Below are positions 35,207-43,976 of a stretch of 64,000 bases of DNA, in pieces. Each line of letters begins with the position of its first letter. The stretch's first letter is position 1. Position numbers and translations under genes: made by a program. The stretch is from positions 124,001-188,000 of the forward strand of contig NZ_FOEF01000009.1 of NCBI RefSeq assembly GCF_900110575.1. Reading direction: 5' to 3'. Source of the DNA: Amycolatopsis saalfeldensis (GTDB taxonomy: Bacteria > Actinomycetota > Actinomycetes > Mycobacteriales > Pseudonocardiaceae). The notes beneath the pieces are model-generated. The model made no database searches and was not told the DNA's origin. It saw only the letters and a list, made by a program, of their open reading frames with translations.

Positions 35207-35638
35207 TGAACTCGAACTCCCCGTCGGTGAGGTTGTGGCTAGCTTTCCTTCGTGGCGTAGCCGATGCGCACTGCCAGTAATCTCAATCGATCCCGAAGGG
35301 ACGATATTCCTGCTGGCGGCCGCGCGCAGGCGTACCACTCGGCCCGTCGCGGCCAGCCTAGTGCTTGGGGTGTTCGCAGGCAGTCGCGACGGACGCGCGT
35401 GTGACTTCCGTCCGGGTCGCGGCCCGGCGGCCTGCCCGGTGCTGGTCACCGGGCGTACGAAGTGGACACGCCGCGCAGGGCGTGACGCAGCAGACAGGCG
35501 GTGGCGCGAGGGAGGCCCCGCGATCACGCCCGGATTCCCCGCGTCTAACATCGAACGCGGGCCTGGCCCGGGAGATTCACCAGTGTCACCACGGTCTTCC
35601 TGGCCGCCGCCCGGCCCCGAACTGACCCAGGGAGTGAA
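35207..35638. other. 432-base divergent promoter region tkt/ctaB
   Basis: No gene is seen on either strand. It must hold the promoters of the pentose-phosphate operon (leftward) and of ctaB (rightward). No strong inverted repeat stands out. The AT-richer patch near 35268-35300 is the best candidate for the tkt promoter. Confidence 0.4.
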
Positions 35639-36619
35639 ATGTCGTTGGTGAACGCTGCGCACGGACGCAGTGAAGACACCAGCGCCGTACACCCGACCGG
35701 TGAACGACCGCACGGTGCCCGGCGAAGCGTCCGCCAGGTGGTCGGCGCCTACGTGGCCCTCGCCAAGCCGCGCGTGATCGAGCTGCTCCTCGTCACCACC
35801 ATCCCGGCGATGTTCCTGGCCGGGCGCCAGATCCCGTCGCCGTGGCTGGTGCTCGCCACGCTCGTCGGCGGCACGATGGCCGCGGGCAGCGCGAACGCGC
35901 TCAACTGCGTGATCGACGCCGACATCGACAAGGTGATGAACCGGACCAAGCGGCGCCCGCTGGTCAAGGACTCGGTGCCGCGGCGCAGCGCGCTGATCTT
36001 CGGGCTGCTGCTCGGGATCGCGTCGTTCGCCGTCCTGTACTTCACGGTGAACCTGCTTTCGGCGATCCTCGCGATCGCGACGATCCTGTTCTACATCTTC
36101 GTCTACACCCTCGGCCTCAAGCGGCGGACTTCGCAGAACGTGGTCTGGGGCGGGGCGGCCGGCTGCATGCCGGTGGTGATCGGCTGGGCCGCGGTCTCCG
36201 GCACCGTGCAGTGGCCGGCGTTCGTGATGTTCGGCGTCATCTTCTTCTGGACGCCGCCGCACACCTGGGCGCTGGGCATGAAGTACCGCGACGACTACGA
36301 GCGCGCCGGCGTGCCGATGCTGCCGGTGGTCGCCAGCCCGCAGCACGTGGCCCGCCAGATCGTCATCTACTCGTGGGTGATGGTCGCCTGGACGCTGCTG
36401 CTGCTGCCGGTGACGAGCTGGCTGTACGCCACCTTCGCGGTGCTGGCCGGCGGCTGGTTCCTGTTCTACGCGCACAGCCTCCAGGCCGCGGTCCGCCGCG
36501 GCGAGGAGACCAAGCCGATGTCGCTGTTCCACCGCTCGAACACCTATCTGATGATCGTGTTCGTCGCGCTGGCCGTCGACTCGGCGATCGGGCTGCCGAC
36601 CCTCGGGCTGCCGTTCTAG
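35639..36619 (+). CDS. ctaB: Protoheme IX farnesyltransferase (heme O synthase)
   Basis: A 326-residue UbiA-superfamily membrane enzyme with about nine helices, attaching a farnesyl chain to heme B to give heme O for cytochrome oxidase. The Asp-rich prenyl-diphosphate motifs are present: N-C-V-I-D-A-D-I-D near 99, and the second loop Y-R-D-D-Y near 220. The product is used by CtaA, encoded at 42920-43897. The ATG follows GGGAG closely. A terminator follows the gene. Confidence 0.95.
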   Translation: MSLVNAAHGRSEDTSAVHPTGERPHGARRSVRQVVGAYVALAKPRVIELLLVTTIPAMFLAGRQIPSPWLVLATLVGGTMAAGSANALNCVIDADIDKVMNRTKRRPLVKDSVPRRSALIFGLLLGIASFAVLYFTVNLLSAILAIATILFYIFVYTLGLKRRTSQNVVWGGAAGCMPVVIGWAAVSGTVQWPAFVMFGVIFFWTPPHTWALGMKYRDDYERAGVPMLPVVASPQHVARQIVIYSWVMVAWTLLLLPVTSWLYATFAVLAGGWFLFYAHSLQAAVRRGEETKPMSLFHRSNTYLMIVFVALAVDSAIGLPTLGLPF

Positions 36620-36642
36620 ACTGTTCCCCCGTATCCAGCGGT

Positions 36643-36670
36643 GCCGTCGAGGTCACTTGGCCTCGGCGGC
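36643..36670 (+). terminator. Terminator after ctaB
   Basis: GCCGTCGAGG pairs with CCTCGGCGGC (one G-T pair) around an 8-base loop, followed by CTTTCT. Confidence 0.65.
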
Positions 36671-36749
36671 CTTTCTGTGAATGGGCACAGTGGTGTGAAC
36701 CGGGAATCCCGGGGCGTGCCGGGTGCGTTGGTCTCCGGAAGGCCCATCC

Positions 36750-39056
36750 TTGTCCGACGTTGAAAGCAGGCTGCTCTTGTCCGTGTCCCCGGACCGGGAA
36801 ACAGACGGCACCCTCGTGGACGGCACGCCCGAGCACGCCGCCGAGCTGGCGCGTGAGCAGGCGTACGTGACCACTCTGTACGTGAAGCTCGACGCCGAGC
36901 GGGTCGAGGCGCAGCGCCGGCTCGACGTCACGCTGAAGCAGACCGGCGGCACCCCGCAGGCGCGCACGGAGCGGGACGTCGCCACCACGCTGTACAGCGA
37001 CCGCCTCGCCCAGCTGGGCTCCGTCGAGCAGGGGCTGTGCTTCGGCCGCCTCGACTTCCTCCCCGAGCAGGACGAGGAGACGACCTACATCGGCCGGCTC
37101 GGGCTGTTCGACGAAGACGACGAGTACCGGCCGCTGCTGGTCGACTGGCGGGCGCCGGTCGCGCGGCCGTTCTACCTCGCGACCGCCGCTTCGCCCGACG
37201 GCGTGCGACGTCGCCGTCACCTGCGTTCGCTGACGCGCAAGGTCACCGGCTTCGACGACGAGGTGCTCGACCTGTCGGCCGCCGACCAGGGCCAGGACCT
37301 CGGGCTGGCCGGCGAGGCCGCGCTGCTCGCCGCGCTGGAGCGCCGCCGCACGGGTGAGATGAGCGACATCGTCGCGACCATCCAGGCCGAGCAGGACCGG
37401 ATCATCCGGGCGCCGCTGGGCGGGGTGATGGTGGTGCAGGGCGGGCCCGGCACCGGCAAGACCGCCGTGGCGCTGCACCGCGCGGCGTACCTGCTCTACA
37501 CCCACCGCCAGCAGCTCACCACCCGCGGCGTGCTGGTGGTCGGGCCGAACAGCACGTTCCTGCGCTACATCGGCCAGGTGCTGCCGTCACTGGGCGAGAC
37601 CGGCGTGCTGCTCGCCACCGTCGGGCAGCTCTACCCGGGCCTGGACGCCGATGGCGTGGAGTCGCGCGAGGCCGCCGAGGTGAAGGGCCGCCCGGTGATG
37701 GCGGACGTGCTCGCCAACGCCGTGCGCGACCGCCAGCGGGTGCCCGAGCCGGTGCTGGAGATCGAATACGAGCGCGACCTGCTGAAGCTGGACCGCAAGA
37801 CCTGCGCCGAGGCGCGGACCCGCGCCCGCCGCTCGCGCCGTCCGCACAACCTCGCGCGGCGCCTGTTCGTCTCCGACGTGCTCGACGCCCTGACCCGCCA
37901 GGCCGCCCGCAAGCTGGGGGAGGACCTGCTCGACGCGCAGGACGTCCAGGACATCCGCGCCGAGCTGGCGGCGGACAAGGGGATCGCCGCCGCGGTGGAC
38001 TCGCTGTGGCCGAAACTCACCCCGGAAGGCCTGCTCGACGACCTGTTCGCCGAGCGCGAACGCCTCCGTTCGGCGGCCGGCAAGCTGCTGTCCGAGGCGG
38101 ATCGCACGCACCTGGAGAGCGGTCGCGAGGCGCACTGGACCCCGGCCGACGTGCCGCTGCTGGACGAGCTGGCCGAGCTGCTGGGTGAGGACGACACCGA
38201 CGAACGGGCGGAGCGCCGCCGCCGGGACCGCGTGGAGCGCGCGTACGCCGAGGGCGTGCTGGACATCCTGGAGCAGGACGACGAGATCGTCGACGAGGAG
38301 CTGCTGCGGGTGTCCGACGTGCTGGACGCGGAGCTGTTCGCCGAGCGGCAGCAGGCGCGCAGCGAGCTGACCGCCGCCCAGCGCGCCGCGCAGGACCGGA
38401 CGTGGACCTTCGGGCACGTGATCGTGGACGAGGCGCAGGAGCTGTCCGCGATGGACTGGCGGCTGCTCATGCGCCGTTCGCCGAACCGGTCGATGACCCT
38501 GGTCGGCGACGTCGCGCAGACCGGGGCCGCGGGCGGCGCGCGGACGTGGGACGAGGTGCTCTCGCCCTACGTCGACGACCGCTGGAAGCTGGAGCAGCTG
38601 ACGGTGAACTACCGCACCCCGGCCGAGATCATGGCTGTCGCCGCCCGGGTGCTGGCCGAGCTGGACGTGGACCTGAAGGCGCCGACCTCGGTGCGGGAGA
38701 CCGGGTTCCGGCCGTGGGCCGCGCCCTCGGCCGACCTGGCCGCGGACCTGCCGGGCTTCGTCGCGGGTGAACTGTCCGCTGTGGACGGTGGCACGGTGGC
38801 CGTGCTGACCCCCGCCGCCCGGGCCGAGGAGATTCGCGAGCTGCTGGCGGCCGACGACGAGCGCGTGAGCGTGCTCACCGTGGAGCGGGCGAAGGGCCTG
38901 GAGTTCGACTCCGTGCTGCTGGTCGCCCCGGACGAGATCACCGGCGGCTCGCCGCGCGGGCTGAACGATCTGTATGTGGCCCTGACGCGTGCGACCCGGC
39001 GGCTCGGCGTGGTCCAGACCGGTGACGCCGTTCCGGCGCTCGACGGTCTTGGCTAG
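36750..39056 (+). CDS. helR: HelD/HelR-type RNA polymerase-associated ATPase
   Basis: A 768-residue UvrD-like superfamily 1 protein. A helical N-terminal arm (about 20-70) is the part that enters the RNA polymerase secondary channel in HelD proteins. Walker A G-G-P-G-T-G-K-T lies near 231-238. A long helical insertion follows, then Walker B V-I-V-D-E-A-Q-E-L. The C-terminal part has Y-R-T-P-A-E-I and L-Y-V-A-L-T-R-A-T-R-R-L. HelD/HelR proteins pry open and recycle stalled polymerase; the actinobacterial HelR branch can displace rifampicin. TTG at 36750 is favoured by GGAAGG 7 bases upstream; a GTG at 36723 lacks one. No rifamycin-associated element was seen upstream, so drug induction is not supported. 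Confidence 0.85.
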   Translation: MSDVESRLLLSVSPDRETDGTLVDGTPEHAAELAREQAYVTTLYVKLDAERVEAQRRLDVTLKQTGGTPQARTERDVATTLYSDRLAQLGSVEQGLCFGRLDFLPEQDEETTYIGRLGLFDEDDEYRPLLVDWRAPVARPFYLATAASPDGVRRRRHLRSLTRKVTGFDDEVLDLSAADQGQDLGLAGEAALLAALERRRTGEMSDIVATIQAEQDRIIRAPLGGVMVVQGGPGTGKTAVALHRAAYLLYTHRQQLTTRGVLVVGPNSTFLRYIGQVLPSLGETGVLLATVGQLYPGLDADGVESREAAEVKGRPVMADVLANAVRDRQRVPEPVLEIEYERDLLKLDRKTCAEARTRARRSRRPHNLARRLFVSDVLDALTRQAARKLGEDLLDAQDVQDIRAELAADKGIAAAVDSLWPKLTPEGLLDDLFAERERLRSAAGKLLSEADRTHLESGREAHWTPADVPLLDELAELLGEDDTDERAERRRRDRVERAYAEGVLDILEQDDEIVDEELLRVSDVLDAELFAERQQARSELTAAQRAAQDRTWTFGHVIVDEAQELSAMDWRLLMRRSPNRSMTLVGDVAQTGAAGGARTWDEVLSPYVDDRWKLEQLTVNYRTPAEIMAVAARVLAELDVDLKAPTSVRETGFRPWAAPSADLAADLPGFVAGELSAVDGGTVAVLTPAARAEEIRELLAADDERVSVLTVERAKGLEFDSVLLVAPDEITGGSPRGLNDLYVALTRATRRLGVVQTGDAVPALDGLG

Positions 39057-39059
39057 GGT
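39054..39059 (+). promoter_or_regulatory. -10 hexamer of the FKBP gene (leaderless)
   Basis: TAGGGT lies 7 bases before the ATG at 39067. Its first three bases are also the stop codon of the HelR-like gene. Confidence 0.45.
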
Positions 39060-39066
39060 GCCGGTC

Positions 39067-39591
39067 ATGCAGAAAATCGGCAAGATCGCCGCTGTGGCCG
39101 GAATCGTCGCGGCCGCGGCACTCAGCCTCACCGCCTGCGGCGGCAGTGACCAGCCCGCCGCCGCGGCCGGCCCCCAGCGCGAGTGCACCGCGGACGACAT
39201 CAAGACCACCGGGAACTTCGGCCAGGTGCCGACCATCACCATCCCGGACAGCTGCGACCCGCCGAAGAAGCTGATCACCAAGGACCTGTCCGAGGGCACC
39301 GGCCCGGCGGCGGCCAAGGGACAGCAGCTGAAGATGAACTACCTGCTGGTGACCTGGTCGAACAAGCAGAAGCTGGACAGCTCGTTCGACCGCGGCCAGA
39401 CCTTCCCCCTGACCCTCGGCGCGGGCGACGTCATCCCCGGCTGGGACCAGGGCCTCGAAGGCATCAAACAGGGCGGCCGCCGGCTGCTCATCATCCCGCC
39501 CGACCTGGCCTACGGTCCTGGCGGCAACGGTGTCGCGCCGAACGAGACACTGGTCTTCGTGACGGACGCGGTGTCGATCGGCGCTGCCTGA
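39067..39591 (+). CDS. FKBP-type peptidyl-prolyl isomerase lipoprotein
   Basis: A 174-residue exported lipoprotein. A short basic start and an Ala-rich helix end in the lipobox L-T-A-C near residue 22, so the Cys would be lipidated and anchored outside the membrane. The mature part is one FKBP domain with F-D-R-G-Q-T-F-P-L-T-L-G, V-I-P-G-W-D-Q-G-L-E-G and L-A-Y-G-P-G-G-N-G-V. It catalyses prolyl cis-trans isomerisation and may help fold exported proteins. Separate transcription from the upstream gene is suggested by its own -10 box. A perfect terminator follows. Confidence 0.92.
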   Translation: MQKIGKIAAVAGIVAAAALSLTACGGSDQPAAAAGPQRECTADDIKTTGNFGQVPTITIPDSCDPPKKLITKDLSEGTGPAAAKGQQLKMNYLLVTWSNKQKLDSSFDRGQTFPLTLGAGDVIPGWDQGLEGIKQGGRRLLIIPPDLAYGPGGNGVAPNETLVFVTDAVSIGAA

Positions 39592-39622
39592 GCACCGGCT
39601 TCGGCGGCTGCGAAGCCGGTGC
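39592..39622. terminator. Bidirectional terminator between FKBP and quinone oxidoreductase genes
   Basis: GCACCGGCTTCG and CGAAGCCGGTGC form a perfect 12-bp stem around a 7-base loop, right at the convergent gene ends. Confidence 0.75.
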
Positions 39623-39638
39623 GGCGGCCCGGCCCGCG

Positions 39639-40610
39639 TCACGGGATCAGGAGCAGTTTCCCGGTCGTCTTCCGGCCCTGCAGGTCCTCGTGGGCTCGGC
39701 GGGCCTCGGCCAGGGGGTAGCGGCCTCCGATGCGGATGGCGAGTGAGCCGTCGGCGACGGCTTGGAACAGCTCGCCCGCGCGCCAGTCCAGCTCCTCGCG
39801 GGTGCGCAGGTAGTGGCCGGAGGTCGGGCGGGTCAGGAACAGCGAACCGCCCGAGTTGAGGCGCTGCGGGTCGATCGGCGGGACCGGGCCGCTGGCCGCG
39901 CCGAACAGCGCGAGCAGGCCGCGGACCTTCAGGCTGGCCAGGCTGCCGTCGACGGTGTCCTTGCCGACGCCGTCGTAGACCACGGCGACGCCCTCGCCGC
40001 CGGTCAGCTCGCGCGTGGCCTTGGCGAAGTCCTCCCGGTCGTAGCGGATCACGTGGTCGGCGCCGGCTTCGCGCGCGAGCTGGGCTTTCTCCTCGGTGGA
40101 CACAGTGCCGATCACGCGCGCCCCGCGTGCCTTCGCCAGCTGCACCAGCAGCAGGCCGACACCGCCCGCGGCCGCGTGCACCAGCACGTCGTCGCCTTCC
40201 TTGACCTCGTACGTCGAGCGCACCAGGTAGTGGGCCGTCATGCCCTGCAGCATGATCGCCGCGGCGACCTCGTCGGAGACGCCCTCGGGCACCTTCACCG
40301 CGACGGCGGCGGGGACCCGCTTGCGCGCCGCGTAGCTGCCCAGCGAGCCCTGCCAGGCGACGCGGTCGCCGGGCGCGAAGCCCGTGACGCCCTCGCCGAC
40401 CCCGGCCACCGTGCCCGCGCCTTCGAGGCCGAGCACGAACGGCAGGTCGAGCGGGTAGATGCCCTGGCGCTGGTAGGTGTCGATGTAGTTGACCCCCGCC
40501 GCGGCGACGTCCACCAGCAGCTCGCCGGCCTCCGGCGCGCCGGTCTCGACGTCGGCGACCTCCAGTACTTCGGGCCCGCCGGTCCGGGTGACCTGCACTG
40601 CGGTGGACAT
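39639..40610 (-). CDS. qor: NADPH:quinone oxidoreductase
   Basis: A 323-residue zinc-less MDR-family reductase of the Qor type. It has A-A-G-V-N-Y-I-D-T-Y-Q-R-Q-G-I-Y-P near 39-55, the family's G-L-E-G-A-G-T-V motif and the nucleotide loop H-A-A-A-G-G-V-G-L-L near residue 149. It reduces quinones using NADPH. It starts with ATG behind GAGGAGG. Position between ctaB and ctaA copies the mycobacterial order (Rv1454c). Confidence 0.92.
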   Translation of the reverse strand: MSTAVQVTRTGGPEVLEVADVETGAPEAGELLVDVAAAGVNYIDTYQRQGIYPLDLPFVLGLEGAGTVAGVGEGVTGFAPGDRVAWQGSLGSYAARKRVPAAVAVKVPEGVSDEVAAAIMLQGMTAHYLVRSTYEVKEGDDVLVHAAAGGVGLLLVQLAKARGARVIGTVSTEEKAQLAREAGADHVIRYDREDFAKATRELTGGEGVAVVYDGVGKDTVDGSLASLKVRGLLALFGAASGPVPPIDPQRLNSGGSLFLTRPTSGHYLRTREELDWRAGELFQAVADGSLAIRIGGRYPLAEARRAHEDLQGRKTTGKLLLIP

Positions 40611-40694
40611 GGTGCCTCCTCGTCTCGGTGATCCTTCCCCGGGCACAACTATGGCCGAGGCCACGCTTGTTCCGCGTCCCAGGGGGTGAGCGGT

Positions 40695-40700
40695 TAAGCT
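40695..40700 (+). promoter_or_regulatory. -10 hexamer of the 105-residue gene (leaderless)
   Basis: TAAGCT lies 7 bases before the GTG at 40708, and no ribosome site is present. Confidence 0.45.
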
Positions 40701-40707
40701 CGCCGAC

Positions 40708-41025
40708 GTGGCTGAGGAGACCGAAGAAACGCCGTCCGCGCCGACGGCCCGCCAGGTGGCCGCCGCCCGTGACTTCGTGGCGCGGCACGGGAAGCCGTCG
40801 CGCGCCGTGGTGGAGAACATCGGCCGGGTCGGTGCCAGGGTCGTGCTGGTGGGCGCCGACGGCGCGCTGGGCGACGTGCTGGTGGCCGGGCCCGAGGCGG
40901 GCACCGCGCTGGTCGAGGCGGTCGACGACCTGGAAGCCGCGGAATGGGACAGCGAGACCGTGAAGCTGGCCAAGATCGGCCCCGCGCACCGGCGCAGGAT
41001 GGCCGGTCCGAGGGCGGGCCGGTGA
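40708..41025 (+). CDS. Conserved small protein of unknown function, coupled to an ATP-grasp gene
   Basis: I do not recognise this 105-residue protein. It is acidic at the N terminus (E-E-T-E-E-T) and basic at the C terminus. The core has two V-V-L-V-G-A-D-G-A-L-G-D-V-L-V-type strands and a helix rich in Glu/Ala. No signal peptide or membrane segment. It overlaps the following ATP-grasp gene by four bases (GTGA), so the two are co-translated and probably act together. Natural-looking composition and the leaderless promoter support a real gene. Confidence 0.7.
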   Translation: MAEETEETPSAPTARQVAAARDFVARHGKPSRAVVENIGRVGARVVLVGADGALGDVLVAGPEAGTALVEAVDDLEAAEWDSETVKLAKIGPAHRRRMAGPRAGR

Positions 41026-41888
41026 GCCGCACCGCGATCTTCGCCTCCTGCGCCAAGATGCCCGAGGGCGACGGCGACGAGCAGGCCGTGTCCGCCGCGC
41101 TCGACGACCTGGGCTTCACCGTCCGCTGGGCGGCCTGGGACGACCGGAGCGTGGACTTCGCCGACGCCGAGGTGGTCGTGCTGCGCGCGACCTGGGACTA
41201 CCCGGAGCGTCGCGCCGAGTTCCTCGACTGGTGCGAGTCCGTGCCGGCTCTGTGCAACCCCGCCGCGGTGGCGCGCTGGAACACCGACAAGTCCTATCTG
41301 GTCGAGCTGCTGGACGCGGGTCTGCCCGTGGTGCCGACCACACTCGTCGAGCCGGGTGAGAAGCCGGATTGGCCGCGCACGCCGTTCGTGGTGAAGCCGT
41401 CGGTGGGCGCGGGCTCCCGCGGCGTCGCCCGCTTCGGCGCGGACGCCGCCGGTGCCGAGGAGCACCTGCGCACCCTGCACGCCGACGATCGGACCGCGCT
41501 CATCCAGCCGTACCAGTCCAGTGTGGACACCCAGGGCGAGATCGCGCTCTCGTACTTCGGCGGGATCTACTCGCACGCCTTCACCAAGGCGGCCATGCTC
41601 GGGTCCACTGTGGACCCGAGTGGCCTGTACCTCGAGGAGCGGGTGGCCGCGGCCGTCCCGGCGCCCGAGGTCCGCGCGCTGGCGGAGGACGCCATGGACA
41701 CCGCGTGCTCACTGCTCGGCATCCTGCGCGCGGAGCTGCTCTACGCCCGCGCCGACATCGTCCGCGGCGAGGACGGCGACCCCCGGCTGCTGGAACTCGA
41801 GCTGGTGGAGCCGACGCTGGGCTTCCGCCAGGCCGACGCCGGCGCACCGCTGAGGTTCGCCTCCGCGGTGCGGCAGCAACTGGCTTAA
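41022..41888 (+). CDS. ATP-grasp ligase-like protein
   Basis: A 288-residue protein with ATP-grasp features. The N-terminal domain contains V-V-L-R-A-T-W-D-Y-P-E-R-R. The central lid has P-F-V-V-K-P-S-V-G-A-G-S-R-G-V for ATP phosphate binding. The C-terminal metal-binding strand is L-E-L-E-L-V-E-P-T-L-G. The order and the W-D-Y motif resemble RimK/DcsG-type ligases that join a carboxylate to an amine, or close a ring as in cycloserine synthesis. The substrate is unknown. It is coupled to the small unknown gene upstream and ends in a four-base convergent overlap with the desaturase gene. Confidence 0.82.
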   Translation: MSRTAIFASCAKMPEGDGDEQAVSAALDDLGFTVRWAAWDDRSVDFADAEVVVLRATWDYPERRAEFLDWCESVPALCNPAAVARWNTDKSYLVELLDAGLPVVPTTLVEPGEKPDWPRTPFVVKPSVGAGSRGVARFGADAAGAEEHLRTLHADDRTALIQPYQSSVDTQGEIALSYFGGIYSHAFTKAAMLGSTVDPSGLYLEERVAAAVPAPEVRALAEDAMDTACSLLGILRAELLYARADIVRGEDGDPRLLELELVEPTLGFRQADAGAPLRFASAVRQQLA

Positions 41889-42808
41889 CGGACGCGTTTC
41901 GCCTCGAGGCGTTCCGCCCGGGGCCACCGGACGTCGGTGGCCCAGCCGAGGCGTTCGAACACCCAGATCACCCGGGCGGAGACGTCCACCTGGCCGCGCA
42001 GCACGCCGTGGCGGGCGCACGTCGGGTCGGCGTGGTGGGAGTTGTGCCAGGACTCGCCCATGGACAGGATGGCGAGCGGCCAGAAGTTGGCCGCCTTGTC
42101 ACGGCTGGCGAAGGGCCGTTCGCCGATCAGGTGGCACACCGAGTTCACCGACCAGGACACATGGTGCAGGAACGCGATCCGCACCAGCCCGGCCCAGAAG
42201 AACCCGGTCACCACGCCCCACCACGACCAGCTGAGCAGCCCGCCCAGCGCCGCGGGCAGCAGCAGGCTGAGCGTGATCCACAGCGCGAAGAACCGGTTCA
42301 CCAGGCGAAGGTCGCGGTCGCCGACGAGGTCGGGCGCGAACCGGTCCGCGTTGGTCACCTCGCGCTGGAACATCCAGCCCATGTGCGCGTGCCAGAACCC
42401 GCGCAGCAGCGCCGAAGGCGACGTGCCGAACAGCCACGGCGAGTGCGGGTCGCCCTCGCGGTCGGCGAACGCGTGGTGGCGGCGATGGCTGGCGACCCAG
42501 AAGATCACCGAGCCCTGCACGGCCATGCTGCCCGAGATGGCGAGCGCGATCCGCAGCGCGCGCGGCGCCTTGAACGCGCCGTGCGTGAAGTACCGGTGGT
42601 AGCCGACGGTCACGCCGAGCGTGCCGAAGGTGTAGAAGACCGCGGCGAGCGCCACGTCGACCCAGGTGAGCCCCCAGCCCCAAAGCAGCGGGACGGCGGC
42701 GATGAGCGCCACGAACGGCACCAGCAGGAAGGTCTTGAGCACGATCATCTCCGCGGGCCCCCGCCGTCCGGAGAGGAGGGGCTTCACGGGGGAGGGGACG
42801 GACGTCAT
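41885..42808 (-). CDS. Acyl-CoA/acyl-lipid fatty-acid desaturase
   Basis: A 307-residue membrane di-iron desaturase of the delta-9 type. The three histidine boxes are intact: H-R-Y-F-T-H near 71, H-R-R-H-H-A-F near 108 and H-N-S-H-H-A-D near 258. About four membrane helices surround them. It introduces a double bond into acyl chains, probably stearoyl-type. Electrons would come from a ferredoxin or flavin reductase not encoded nearby. The ATG start at 42808 is followed by a short cytosolic leader. Confidence 0.9.
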   Translation of the reverse strand: MTSVPSPVKPLLSGRRGPAEMIVLKTFLLVPFVALIAAVPLLWGWGLTWVDVALAAVFYTFGTLGVTVGYHRYFTHGAFKAPRALRIALAISGSMAVQGSVIFWVASHRRHHAFADREGDPHSPWLFGTSPSALLRGFWHAHMGWMFQREVTNADRFAPDLVGDRDLRLVNRFFALWITLSLLLPAALGGLLSWSWWGVVTGFFWAGLVRIAFLHHVSWSVNSVCHLIGERPFASRDKAANFWPLAILSMGESWHNSHHADPTCARHGVLRGQVDVSARVIWVFERLGWATDVRWPRAERLEAKRVR

Positions 42809-42919
42809 GGCGCGGCACCTCGAGGGTTCGGCAGGCGGCTGTCGCGCCGGAGCCTAGGCGCCCCCGCTGTCCACCGGGCCAAAGGCGCGTTACGCCCAAA
42901 TGGCCGTCGCGATGCGGAT

Positions 42920-43897
42920 TCAGCTCGTCGCGGCGAGTTCGCGCTCGGCGGGCGGAGCGGGCACCAGCGAAACCGCCGGGCCGCGGTCGCGGGTGCCGGT
43001 CCACAGCGTCGCCGTGACGACGATGACCAGCGCCGAGCCGAGCACGTGGAAGGAGACCATGGCCTCGGGCACGCCCAGCGCGTACTGCACGATGCCGATC
43101 ACGCCCTGCGCCAGCGCGACGGCCCACACCCAGGCGTACCGCTGCCAGACGCCCTTCGGCGCGCCCGCCCGCAGCAGCTGGAGGCCGAACACGGCCAGCA
43201 CGATCAGGTAGGCGACCAGGAGCCCGCCGTGGGCCTGGGCGAGGTTCTCGATCGGCGCGTCGAGCCGGTGGGTGTTGGCGTCGCCGCCGTGCGGCCCCGC
43301 GCCGGTGACGGTGGTGCCGGCGATGAGCACGGCCCACATCAGCACCGTGAGCACCACCAGGATCTTGCGCCCGGAGGAGGGCACCAGCGGCCGCGCGGGC
43401 TCGTCGCCCTCGTTGAACGCCTTCAGCAGCAGGACCGCGAGCCAGATCAGGGGAGTGGAGGCGAGGAAGTGGATGGCGACGGTCCACCATTCCAGCTTCG
43501 CCAGCACCGTCATGCCGCCGATCACGGCCTGCAGCACCACGCCGCCGGGCATCGTCCACGCCAGCCGCACCAGCCGGCGGCGCTCGGGGTGGTCGAGCAG
43601 GATCCGCCACGCGGTGATCACCGCGAGCGCGGCGACCACGATCACCGCGCCGGTGAGCATCCGGTTCGAGAACTCGATCCACTGGTTCACCGCGTGGATG
43701 CCGGGGTGGTCCACCGGGACCAGGCTGCCGGGCACGCACTGCGGCCACGTCGGGCAGCCGAGGCCCGAGCCCGTCACCCGCACCACGGACCCGGTCACGC
43801 CGATCCCGCCCATCGCCACCACGGAGGCGACGCCGACGGCCCGCTGGACCGTCGCGGAGGGGTACGGCAGGCGGGCGATCAGGCTGGGGAAGAACAC
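42920..43897 (-). CDS. ctaA: Heme A synthase (COX15/CtaA)
   Basis: A 325-residue membrane protein with about eight helices, oxidising the heme O methyl group to the formyl group of heme A. Conserved histidines lie near helix ends (I-H-A-V-N-Q-W-I-E near 70-80 and I-H-F-L-A near 140). G-L-G-C-P-T-W-P-Q-C near 45 is the extracellular Cys pair typical of the family. The start is taken as GTG at 43897, with -10 hexamer TACGAT six bases upstream. A TTG at 43948 would extend it but looks like part of a promoter region. It works with CtaB. Confidence 0.92.
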   Translation of the reverse strand: MFFPSLIARLPYPSATVQRAVGVASVVAMGGIGVTGSVVRVTGSGLGCPTWPQCVPGSLVPVDHPGIHAVNQWIEFSNRMLTGAVIVVAALAVITAWRILLDHPERRRLVRLAWTMPGGVVLQAVIGGMTVLAKLEWWTVAIHFLASTPLIWLAVLLLKAFNEGDEPARPLVPSSGRKILVVLTVLMWAVLIAGTTVTGAGPHGGDANTHRLDAPIENLAQAHGGLLVAYLIVLAVFGLQLLRAGAPKGVWQRYAWVWAVALAQGVIGIVQYALGVPEAMVSFHVLGSALVIVVTATLWTGTRDRGPAVSLVPAPPAERELAATS

Positions 43898-43903
43898 GGG
43901 GGA

Positions 43904-43909
43904 ATCGTA
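43904..43909 (-). promoter_or_regulatory. -10 hexamer of ctaA (leaderless)
   Basis: TACGAT on the minus strand ends six bases before the GTG start. A TTGACA at 43948-43943 lies too far for a standard -35. Confidence 0.45.
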
Positions 43910-43976
43910 CTCGCGCGTTTTTCCGCGCTTTCTCCCCGGACGTGTCAAGACGCTTTCCTCACACGCGTTTGACGCG

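Noticed and set aside
36620..36749. Rifamycin-associated element upstream of the HelR-like gene
   Set aside because: I looked for the GC-rich inverted element known before rifamycin-response genes and found no matching palindrome here.
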